NCBI GenBank assembly: GCA_050486105.1
Contig: JBJHCR010000128.1
Span: forward strand, 1-15,931
Reading direction: 5' to 3'
Origin: JAEXNA01 sp050486105
GTDB lineage: Bacteria > Vulcanimicrobiota > Xenobia > Xenobiales > JADMJV01
Length of the DNA: 15,931 nucleotides
Position numbers and translations under genes: made by a program
Shown: positions 6,720 to 13,670 of the stretch, piece after piece
Numbering within the stretch: position 1 is the first letter of the stretch
Layout: each line of letters opens with the position of its first letter
The notes under the pieces: model-generated
The model's input: the letters and a program-made list of their open reading frames with translations, nothing else
The model's database searches: none
What the model was told of the DNA's origin: nothing

Positions 6720-8702
6720 TTACCCCCCGGCACGCTCTCGAATCTCTTCGAGTTCGGCCCAGCGTTCCACCGCCTTGTCCAAGTCGGCTTGGAGTAGGTC
6801 CCGCTCCTCAGTCAAACGGCGCAATTCGTTGTAGCGGTCTGCGTTGGCAGCCATCTCCTCTTCAAGGCGAGCCAAGCCCACCTCCAATTTAGGGATTCGC
6901 TTCTCCAGGGACTGCAGCTCGGTCTTCTCTTTATAGCTCATCTTGCGACCTCGTCCGGCCGGCATCGAGGCCTCTGCAGATGCGCTCAAGGCAGACTCAA
7001 CGGAAGCTTCGGCTGGGGCCCGGGAACGGTCCACGGTTTCGGCCAATAAGAGATTGAAGATCTTGCTGCTCGATTCATCGAGCACCGACGGTTGAATCTC
7101 TTCGATCACTCCGTCTCGAAACAGCAAGATGCGGTCGCACAAGCGCTGCAACAGAAAGCGGTCATGGCTTGCGATACAGACGCACCCTGGAAAGCTATCC
7201 AAAAAGAACTCCAGGCGGCTCAGAGTGTCGAGATCCAGGTCGTTGGTGGGCTCGTCAGCCAGGAAGACGTTGGGACAAGTGATCAACAGCCGCAGCAGCT
7301 CCAAGCGTTTGCGCTCGCCCCCTGAAAGCTTACCGATGTGGGTGGCCTGAGCTGAACCCTGGAACAAGAACAACTCGCACAGTCGGGCCGCCGTTAGGTA
7401 CTTCCCATTGGACAAGGGCACCGAATGAGCCACATCCTTGACGGCGTCGAGCACCCGCATGTCTTTGGGCAGATGGCCCAAGCGGTCAGTGTGCTGATCG
7501 AAGTGGGCTAGATGCACCGTTTCTCCGCGCTCCACTCTACCAGAGTCCGGTTGCCCCGTCCCAGCCAAGAGGTTCAAGAAAGTGGTCTTACCGGAGCCGT
7601 TGGCCCCCACTAAGCCCACCCGCTCGCCCGGGCTGAGAGTGAAATTCACGTCTTGGAGGATGCGCCAACCAACCTGGTGGAACTGCAACACTTTTTTACC
7701 CAGGCGCTTGGTCCCGAGATCCCAGGCTTGGCTGTCGATGCCCTCCTCGGCGCTCGCTCCCGGGCCGCCTCCTTCGAGCATGGCTTGAACCCGCTGCATG
7801 CGGGCTTTCTGTTTAGTCGACCGGGCTTTCGGACCCTGACGCAACCAGGCTTGCTCCTGGCGAAGCACATTGTCGAAGCGGTCTTGCTCTTTGGCTCTTT
7901 GGGCTTCGCGCTCGGCTTTCAGTTCCAGATAGCGGGAGTAGTTGCCCTCGTAACTGGTCAGCTTTTGCTCGGATAACTCCACCATGCGACTGCAGACTCG
8001 CTCCAGAAAATAGCGGTCGTGAGTGACCATCAGCACCGCAAAATCGGCCGATTTCAAGAAGTCCTCCAGCCAGGTGATGGTGGCGATGTCCAGGTGGTTG
8101 GTGGGCTCGTCCAACAGCAGGATGTCCGGAGGCACCAACAGGGTCCGAGCCAAAGCCAGCCGCTTTTCCTGCCCTCCACTGAGCTTTTCGTAGGTGCGGT
8201 CGGGGTCGGTGAACCCCAGAGTGGTCAGCAGAATCCGAGCCCGAGTTTCGAGATCCCAGGCGTCGCGCATGGTTAGTTCGTCGGTCAAACTGTTCAACTC
8301 GGACTCCAAGGCCGAGAGTTCAGCGCCGCTGCTGTGCTGCAGTTGTTCGCAGACCTCCTCGTAGCGGTCTTTGAGCTTCAGGTGATGCTGAGCCCCTCGA
8401 CTCACCACCTGGTGCAGAGGGAGCCCACGGTCCTGCTCCAAGTCCGGCAACTGGTCCAGGAGACGGACCACGGTTTCGTCCCTATAGGTGACCTGCCCTG
8501 AATCGGCCGAAAGAGTTCCGGTCAAGATTTTCAAAAGAGTGGATTTGCCGGTGCCGTTGCGACCGATCAGCCCAACCTTTTCCCCCTTCTCGAGAGTGAG
8601 ATCCGCACCTGAAAAGAGGGTGCGTCCAGGGATCGAGTAGTCCAGTTTATGGGCGTTGAGAAGAATCATGATGTTGAAGGCGCCGTTCGGGTCCTGGGCC
8701 AT
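6720..8702 (-). CDS. uup: ABC-F family ATPase, Uup type
   Basis: This 660-aa soluble protein has two ABC ATPase domains and no membrane segment, as in translation-associated ABC-F factors. Domain 1 has Walker A GRNGTGKS (47-54), signature LSGGQ (174-178), Walker B LLLDEP (195-200), NHLD and the switch THD. The linker with its Arg/Lys-rich helices is at about 250-325. Domain 2 has GANGSGKT (366-373), LSGGE (459-463), FLADEP (480-485) and ASHD (511-514). Residues 588-656 form a C-terminal coiled coil beginning MSYKEK and ending ERWAELEE, which marks Uup rather than EttA or YbiT. Uup proteins act on the ribosome or branched DNA intermediates and affect transposon excision in E. coli. The ATG at 8702 has AGGGG five bases upstream; MILLNAHKL (codon 12) is an alternative start without a ribosome binding site. 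The stop is followed by no clear terminator. Confidence 0.93.
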   Translation of the reverse strand: MAQDPNGAFNIMILLNAHKLDYSIPGRTLFSGADLTLEKGEKVGLIGRNGTGKSTLLKILTGTLSADSGQVTYRDETVVRLLDQLPDLEQDRGLPLHQVVSRGAQHHLKLKDRYEEVCEQLQHSSGAELSALESELNSLTDELTMRDAWDLETRARILLTTLGFTDPDRTYEKLSGGQEKRLALARTLLVPPDILLLDEPTNHLDIATITWLEDFLKSADFAVLMVTHDRYFLERVCSRMVELSEQKLTSYEGNYSRYLELKAEREAQRAKEQDRFDNVLRQEQAWLRQGPKARSTKQKARMQRVQAMLEGGGPGASAEEGIDSQAWDLGTKRLGKKVLQFHQVGWRILQDVNFTLSPGERVGLVGANGSGKTTFLNLLAGTGQPDSGRVERGETVHLAHFDQHTDRLGHLPKDMRVLDAVKDVAHSVPLSNGKYLTAARLCELFLFQGSAQATHIGKLSGGERKRLELLRLLITCPNVFLADEPTNDLDLDTLSRLEFFLDSFPGCVCIASHDRFLLQRLCDRILLFRDGVIEEIQPSVLDESSSKIFNLLLAETVDRSRAPAEASVESALSASAEASMPAGRGRKMSYKEKTELQSLEKRIPKLEVGLARLEEEMAANADRYNELRRLTEERDLLQADLDKAVERWAELEEIRERAGG

Positions 8703-8881
8703 GAGTTCCCCTGCTCCTTCTCATTTCGAATTCACCCCGAACGAGAAGAGCAGGACACTCCGAAGGCGAGGGAGAGTGGAGGCCGGGTGGGCGACAAAGG
8801 TCTCGGTGCCTGAGGGACGGGAACCGGAGCCACAACTAGGGGGCAACCCTCGAGGAGGGGAGCGGCCCTGAGGCTAGCCCC
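8703..8881. other. Spacer with an inverted repeat overlapping a stop codon
   Basis: tagggggc (8837-8844) pairs perfectly with gccccc-ta (8877-8884), which includes the glycosyltransferase stop codon; 32 bases lie between and contain a small cctcgagg palindrome. On the - strand no T tract follows, so it is at most a weak terminator. The rest holds the ribosome binding site of the ABC-F gene. Confidence 0.3.
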
Positions 8882-9919
8882 CTACTCTGGGCCGGCGAAA
8901 GGCGACCTTGCGCGCTGCCAAAGCACTTGCCCCCAGCGGACCAGAGTCCCGGCGCCATAGCCAAAGGGGATCCCCCAAGAAGCGATGGGAGCGATCAGCG
9001 CTGCGGACACCGACCTGAGCTTCCTCCAGGCCAGGTAGCCATCGATCACCGTGCCCAGGATCAAAAGCCCAAGGACCAAGGCCTGAAAAAACCTTCCCCA
9101 AGGGGCCACCAACCACCACGGAGCGAAGAGACCGGACAAAAAAGCGACAACCCCAAAGGCTGGAGCCGCGTGTGGCCACTCAAAGGACCCCGGCAACAGT
9201 CGCCAAATGTCGACCCGGCGCTGTCCCGACAGAAACTGCTTGCGCAGATGAGCCCCCAATTCGGGAGGTCGATGATGCCAAGCCCAAGCCTGGGGCACAT
9301 ACCGAAGGCGCCAACCCGCCCTCTGCACCCGAAAGAGAAACTCTTTGTCCTCGCCGTAATCGTGAAAACCTTCGTTGAAAAAACCCACCTGGACTTGGAC
9401 CTGGCGTCGAAAGGCCAGATTTCCGGTTCCTGGCAGGTATCGAACCAGGCGAGTGGTCCCGCTGCGCAAGCCCCCGGTGAGCAAAGGATTGTCCATGGCG
9501 TAGCCTATGCAGCGACTGACCACCGGGGCTTGAGGGGGGACGTAGTCTGGTCCGCCCACCACATCGGCTTCATTCCTCAAGATGGGAGACAGCAGGGTTT
9601 CCAGCCACTCGGGTGGGGCGGACATGTCGGCATCTAGAAAGGCCAGAAGCTCCCCTGAACTGGCCCGCAGAGCCAAGTTCCTGGCCGCCGCCGCCCCACT
9701 TTGCCGGGGGGTTCGAAAGAGGCGAATCCTTGGGTCGCTGTCGGCCAAAGCCGCCATGATCTCGAATGTTCCATCTTCCGACACGTCGTCGACCACTAGG
9801 ATCTCGGTGGCCGAGTATCGTTGTTCTTGCAGGGAGCGCAGGCAAGCAACCACGGTTGAAGCACAGTTGTAAGCCGGAACAATAACGGAAACCTTAGGCC
9901 GCGAAGAGTCGTCCTTCAT
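8882..9919 (-). CDS. Family 2 glycosyltransferase with C-terminal membrane helices
   Basis: This 345-aa protein (from the ATG at 9919) has a GT-A fold. VSVIVPAYN (10-18) opens the nucleotide-sugar site, and VVDDVSEDGT (42-51) carries the first acidic pair. FLDAD (94-98) is the metal-binding DxD, and YGEDKEF (188-194) is the ED motif with the likely catalytic base; HDYGEDKEFLFRVQRAGW is typical of membrane-associated GT2 enzymes. Residues 253-275, 277-295 and 304-322 are hydrophobic helices that would anchor it in the inner membrane. It probably transfers a sugar to a lipid carrier or surface polysaccharide; the donor and acceptor are unknown. GTG at 9934 and TTG at 9976 are in-frame alternative starts; none of the three has a good ribosome binding site. 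No other polysaccharide genes are adjacent. Confidence 0.88.
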   Translation of the reverse strand: MKDDSSRPKVSVIVPAYNCASTVVACLRSLQEQRYSATEILVVDDVSEDGTFEIMAALADSDPRIRLFRTPRQSGAAAARNLALRASSGELLAFLDADMSAPPEWLETLLSPILRNEADVVGGPDYVPPQAPVVSRCIGYAMDNPLLTGGLRSGTTRLVRYLPGTGNLAFRRQVQVQVGFFNEGFHDYGEDKEFLFRVQRAGWRLRYVPQAWAWHHRPPELGAHLRKQFLSGQRRVDIWRLLPGSFEWPHAAPAFGVVAFLSGLFAPWWLVAPWGRFFQALVLGLLILGTVIDGYLAWRKLRSVSAALIAPIASWGIPFGYGAGTLVRWGQVLWQRARSPFAGPE

Positions 9920-10175
9920 CGAAAGGCTATGCACCTTTTCTGAAGCTGCTTCCTTCTCTCGTTGTCTATAAGCCAATTGCAGAAGCTTGCTTGCTTGAAG
10001 GTCTGTTCCAGGTTTTGCGCAGACGGGACCCCAATTTGAGAAAACTCGTAGTCTGCGCCACCGATTTTCCTCCCTGTGAAAGCTTCGGTTGCCACCTCTG
10101 GAACCTGGCCTGTTATCTCCATATCCGGGGAAGGTTACCCCAAAACGAGCCCAGGCAAAGACTCATCGAGATAAG

Positions 10176-10204
10176 GCCAACTGTTGAGCAGGTCTACAGT
10201 TGGC
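10176..10204. promoter_or_regulatory. Perfect 9-bp inverted repeat upstream of the glycosyltransferase
   Basis: gccaactgt (10176-10184) and acagttggc (10196-10204) pair perfectly around 11 bases. No T tract follows on either strand, so an operator or leader structure is more likely than a terminator. It lies about 257 bases ahead of the glycosyltransferase start. Confidence 0.35.
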
Positions 10205-10390
10205 AGCGTGTTGGAGAGCAGTCTCTGCAACTCTATCGTAAACCTCTCTCTCACTGAGGCGAGCAGCCTAGGCGTATTTGACTGAGTTTCGACGCCGCGA
10301 CAGAGGATGCATGGCCGCCAGGGCCAGGGACGAATTTTGCGGACGTTGTCCTAGATTCTCTCCCGAGTCCAAGCCCCCTGACAGCCTTGC

Positions 10391-10435
10391 AAAAAACGCA
10401 AAAAACAAGACCCGGGGTCGAAACCGCCGGGCCTT
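10391..10435 (-). terminator. Intrinsic terminator of the Gly-rich lipoprotein gene
   Basis: On the - strand, aaggcccgg pairs with ccgggtctt (9 bp, one G-T wobble) around an 11-nt loop, followed directly by gttttttgcgtttttt. It begins 24 bases after the stop codon at 10459. Confidence 0.85.
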
Positions 10436-10458
10436 GCGCAGACTTCAGGGCTGAAGGT

Positions 10459-12699
10459 CTAGATTATGCCCAGAATGGCCTCCAGTAGGGCACTGATCAT
10501 CAGCTCGGCGTCAGGGTCTGCCTCCGGTTGCAGGACACCGTTGATGAGAACCACTCCAGCAGAGCCCCGGCCTCCAGGAAGGATCGGAGCGAACTCCAGG
10601 TCCTCTTCGGTGAACAGATCCTTACCGAGGATTCCCAAGGAGCTGCCCCCTAAGGTTCTCAGCCCAAAGGCCACCGATGCGGGTTCGATATCAATGCCGG
10701 GGGCATCGATGACAATGGCTCCACCGGAACCACCGCCTCCGAAGGGAATGCTGACATCAGGGTTTCCAATGAAAGCCTGCAGCAACAGCACGATCAGAGA
10801 GTTCACCTTCACTCCATCTCCACCACCGGCGTCGATGAAAGGAAATTGAGCAACCACGTCTTCGACATTCACCTCAATGCCGAGGGCGTCGACGAAGAAC
10901 TCCACCTGGAATGGGACGTAAGCGGGAACCCGAAACTCCAAGTCGCCGATGCAGGAGATCCGGACGGCTCCGCCACCGCCTCCCCCTGCGTTGTAGTCGG
11001 CACCCGAAAGCAGCATGTCCAGGAGGTTGGTCACCACTCCTTCGATGTCGACGAAAATAAAGTCGTCATCGTCGATCTCCTCAACCAAAATGATATCCAG
11101 GATGGACGTCGCTCCCCCGCCTCCGGCTCCACCTAGGAAACCAAAGAAGTCGAGATAGCTGCTGCCTCCAGCACCAGGAGTCGGGCCGCGACCCTCACTG
11201 CCAGTGCTCCGGTGACCTCCGCCACCACCACTGCCATCGACGGAAGCGCCACCACCGGCACTGAGCTGGGCGTTGGTCAGGGCACCGGCAGCCGGTTGTC
11301 CGGCGAAAGCGGCAATGCCCGTCGAAATGCCACCCTTACCGCCTCGACCCCCGCCGGGGCCACCGTCGGTGACGTTTCCACTGGTGAGCAAGGAAGCCAC
11401 AATATTGAACAAGGCGTCGGCGAGCGGCTCGAAATCGAGGTCTTCGAGGTCTTCGAGGTCTTCGATTTCCAACAAGTCCGCCAAGAACGCGAAGTTCATA
11501 TACGGGGATGGAAAGTACTTCAGGGAGCCTCCGCGAGCCGAAAGCATGCCTTCGAAGAGTCCATCGCCCAGGATCACTAGGTCGAACTTCTTGGGCCCGA
11601 TCACCGACACGAAGGTGCCGTTACTCAACTCGAAGTTTCCAACCACCATTTGACTGCCGTTCCAAGCAGGATGGGGTACCCCGTCGAGAGCCCCGGTGCC
11701 GGTGTCAAAAGTGTGCAAGCCTCCGTCATCAAGAACGAAGGAGGGCAAGGTTTCGGGGTCGTGGACCACCACGTTCAAGGTGGTGGATGCTCCCGACTCT
11801 ACGTGCACAGCCATCAGCTGAGTGGACCCTGGGGTCACGCCCAACACCGAACCGGCAGGCAGAATCGAGGCCACACCTGTGTCTTCCAACACTAGGCTCA
11901 CTTGCCCGCTGACGTCACTCCCGACACCGTCAGGACCGATGAGAGAGAAGCCCAAATCGGCTTCGAGTTCAGGCAGCAAGTTCACAATGTCGGTGGATGA
12001 GACCAGCTTGAAGTCGCTGAATCGGCTGGTTCCCACCGCGATGGGAGAGATCGCCGATTGCAGGAACAGGTTGGCCTGCAGGGCCGTGGAACCGGGATTC
12101 AAGCCGGTAACCGTGGCCGCACCGTCGATCACCGCCACATTGGTATCCAGGACACCCAGATTCGCAAAGGCGGTGACATCTCCGCTGCCTCCGCCAATGA
12201 AGCTCGCCAACACGGTAGGGTTAGCCGTCTCTCCAATGAGGAGGTTCATGCTGGGAGGGGCGATGGCGATGGAAACCAGACCACCGCTCGCCGGAATGAA
12301 AACGGGATTGACCACTTCCGTGGTCTCTCCGGCCTTCACTCTCACCGTGCGCTCGTGGAGGGCCACCACTTGGCCGTTCGAAAGATACTCGATCCTCAAG
12401 AAAACGCCTGCGATGCTGACTGAGAAAGTCACTTCCTCGGCCTTTTCGAAGTCCTCGGGTCCGAAGACCGGTTCGCCCGCACTGTCGAGGACAGTGATGC
12501 GAAAACTGGAAATATCAGCGGGCACCACCGTCTGCTCGGTAGCTAGGTCTTGGCTGATGAGAATCTCACCGCTGGCCAAGATCGGGGCCGGAGACACCAC
12601 CTGACCAGCGAATACAAAATCGTCGCGAGATGAGCCGCATCCGGTGAAGATTGCGACCATCATCAAAAGTGATAAAATTTGAGTTAAACGTGAAAACAT
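10459..12699 (-). CDS. Large lipoprotein with Ig-like and glycine-rich domains
   Basis: This 746-aa protein begins with a lipoprotein signal, ending FTGC at 18-21. Residues 25-135 look like a small beta-sandwich (ITVLDSAGEPV at 68-78, VRVKAGETTEVV at 119-130). Residues 140-215 resemble a bacterial Ig-like Big_2 domain (SIAIAPPSMNLLIGET, then TVTGLNPGST), and 226-315 a second, diverged copy (SVLGVTPGSTQL). Residues 445-720 are Gly-rich (runs of four to six Gly at 491-495, 526-529, 572-577, 655-658) in the GGGGxGGAIxI pattern seen in large surface proteins of several environmental bacteria. They are broken by acidic inserts (EIEDLEDLEDLDFE at 411-424, EEIDDDDF at 540-547). It is probably lipid-anchored and exposed on the cell surface, perhaps in adhesion. 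The start has no strong ribosome binding site. A good terminator follows. Confidence 0.85.
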   Translation of the reverse strand: MFSRLTQILSLLMMVAIFTGCGSSRDDFVFAGQVVSPAPILASGEILISQDLATEQTVVPADISSFRITVLDSAGEPVFGPEDFEKAEEVTFSVSIAGVFLRIEYLSNGQVVALHERTVRVKAGETTEVVNPVFIPASGGLVSIAIAPPSMNLLIGETANPTVLASFIGGGSGDVTAFANLGVLDTNVAVIDGAATVTGLNPGSTALQANLFLQSAISPIAVGTSRFSDFKLVSSTDIVNLLPELEADLGFSLIGPDGVGSDVSGQVSLVLEDTGVASILPAGSVLGVTPGSTQLMAVHVESGASTTLNVVVHDPETLPSFVLDDGGLHTFDTGTGALDGVPHPAWNGSQMVVGNFELSNGTFVSVIGPKKFDLVILGDGLFEGMLSARGGSLKYFPSPYMNFAFLADLLEIEDLEDLEDLDFEPLADALFNIVASLLTSGNVTDGGPGGGRGGKGGISTGIAAFAGQPAAGALTNAQLSAGGGASVDGSGGGGGHRSTGSEGRGPTPGAGGSSYLDFFGFLGGAGGGGATSILDIILVEEIDDDDFIFVDIEGVVTNLLDMLLSGADYNAGGGGGGAVRISCIGDLEFRVPAYVPFQVEFFVDALGIEVNVEDVVAQFPFIDAGGGDGVKVNSLIVLLLQAFIGNPDVSIPFGGGGSGGAIVIDAPGIDIEPASVAFGLRTLGGSSLGILGKDLFTEEDLEFAPILPGGRGSAGVVLINGVLQPEADPDAELMISALLEAILGII
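11435..11461. repeat. Three exact 9-bp tandem repeats inside a gene
   Basis: tcgaggtct is repeated three times without a mismatch and encodes the LED repeats (about residues 414-422) of the Gly-rich lipoprotein. Unit changes would keep the frame, so copy number could vary between strains. Confidence 0.85.
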
Positions 12700-12765
12700 G
12701 GGCGGGGGTTCAAGATGGAAGACTTGACTCCTACGTTCTCAATCAGAGATTTGGTGAATCCACGC

Positions 12766-12795
12766 AATATAAACGTACTAGATCTTCGACCCCAA
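12766..12795 (-). promoter_or_regulatory. Candidate promoter of the Gly-rich lipoprotein
   Basis: On the - strand, TTGGGG (12790-12795) and TATATT (12766-12771) are separated by 18 bases. The start would be near 12759, giving a leader of about 60 nt. The -10 is good, the -35 only fair. Confidence 0.4.
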
Positions 12796-13086
12796 GGAAG
12801 CTCGTCTCCAGCCCTTTCTTGAGCGAATGGGACAGGCAGATCTCGCTCTCTCTCGCCCATGATCGAGACCAGGTCTAGCAACAGCGAACGAAAGCTTATC
12901 TCCTGGATCGAGGTTGCACCGGAGAAAATTCTTGAAGCAAAATTTCCGAGTCCAAAGATCGCCAAACGAGCACCTCAGGGTCCAATCCCATCTTGGCACC
13001 CAGGTGAAGGGCCGGAAAGGCGAGGGTCGCCCGGGCCGGAGGGAAAGTTGCAGAATGGCACCTCAATGTCATTCGATTGCTGCATT

Positions 13087-13144
13087 CAAAAAAACAAAAG
13101 ACCGAGCGCCCCGACCTCAATTAAGAGACAGTACGCTCGGTCTT
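13087..13144 (-). terminator. Intrinsic terminator of the Cys-rich protein gene
   Basis: On the - strand, aagaccgagcg (13134-13144) pairs perfectly with cgctcggtctt (13098-13108), an 11-bp stem with a 25-nt loop, followed by ttgttttttt. It begins 78 bases after the stop codon at 13222. The long loop is unusual, but the stem and T tract are clear. Confidence 0.8.
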
Positions 13145-13221
13145 GGTGGTAGGTGTCCCTCTGGTCCCCGAAGGGAGGGCGAGGTCTCCTGGTGAGAGAG
13201 AGGGGTTAAGGAGTCAGAGCC

Positions 13222-13521
13222 CTAGCGAAAGCAAGGGAAGTTGTTGAAGAAATTGTTCAGCACTGAGCCTCCGTGGCAGCCGCAGCGAACCGGCAACTGA
13301 GGGCGAAAGGTGCAGCCGCAGCTAGGACGACTGGGTCCGCAGGGATTGAACGGTTTAGGCCGGCGGCAACCACAGTTGCGTCGAAGCCTGGGGTTGTGAC
13401 AGCGGCGTCGGCAACCACAAGCACGGTTGCGGAAGCGAGGCTTGAAACAGCCACAGCCGGGTCGGGGGCGCTTGAAGAGTCCGCAGAGTAGGGGCTTTTT
13501 GAGAAGTGATTGTAAGAGCAT
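13222..13521 (-). CDS. Small cationic Cys-rich protein with five CGC motifs
   Basis: This 99-aa protein starts at the ATG at 13521, with GAGG nine bases upstream; the longer frame to 13599 lacks a ribosome binding site. It has 14 Cys (13, 23, 25, 35, 37, 41, 50, 52, 61, 68, 70, 80, 82, 97), 17 Arg, 5 Lys and not one Asp or Glu. Five Cys-Gly-Cys motifs recur at 23, 35, 50, 68 and 80, between Arg/Pro-rich spacers. The N-terminus (MLLQSLLKKPLL) is amphipathic rather than a clear signal peptide. The C-terminus (NNFFNNFPCFR) is different in kind. I know no named family. Metal binding, disulfide-linked structure (coat or sheath), nucleic-acid binding and peptide-toxin roles are all possible. The ribosome binding site and following terminator make it a real, separately transcribed gene between two surface lipoproteins. 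Confidence 0.75.
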   Translation of the reverse strand: MLLQSLLKKPLLCGLFKRPRPGCGCFKPRFRNRACGCRRRCHNPRLRRNCGCRRPKPFNPCGPSRPSCGCTFRPQLPVRCGCHGGSVLNNFFNNFPCFR

Positions 13522-13670
13522 TTTGGTTATCCTCGTTTCGTGTTGTCTTGTGAGGATAGAATAGCCGTCGAGCAAAAAGAGAGCGTGAATTCTCAGCATG
13601 AGAATGTGAACGAGATGTAAACATTTCCCCAGAGATTTGCCCGTTGGTGTTGTGCTCTTGCGATCTACGC

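Larger units (their letters stand above)
9920..10458. other. Intergenic region with two long dyads
   Basis: This gap lies upstream of the glycosyltransferase and downstream of the Gly-rich lipoprotein gene, whose terminator is at 10391-10435. Two dyads stand out: gcgcagac/gtctgcgc (10017-10024 and 10051-10058, 26 bases apart) and gccaactgt/acagttggc (10176-10204). The + strand frame at 9991-10257 starts at a TTG without a ribosome binding site, and I do not call it. Confidence 0.45.
12700..13221. other. Intergenic region between two - strand genes
   Basis: This gap holds the terminator of the Cys-rich gene (13087-13144) and a candidate promoter for the Gly-rich lipoprotein (12766-12795). Between about 12800 and 13085 I see no gene: the frames on both strands lack good starts and have unbiased composition. 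Confidence 0.5.

Noticed and set aside
8927..9637. A 236-codon + strand frame
   Set aside because: It is antisense to the glycosyltransferase, whose DxD and ED motifs are intact.
9991..10257. An 88-codon + strand frame in an intergenic gap
   Set aside because: It begins at TTG without a ribosome binding site and includes both arms of the 10176-10204 dyad.
11822..12604. A 260-codon + strand frame
   Set aside because: It lies wholly antisense to the Gly-rich lipoprotein gene, whose lipobox, domains and terminator are clear.
12859..13195. Overlapping frames on both strands
   Set aside because: They lack start signals and run across the terminator of the Cys-rich gene.
13222..13521. A RiPP or bacteriocin precursor reading of the Cys-rich gene
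   Set aside because: There is no double-Gly leader, and no maturase or transporter gene is nearby.
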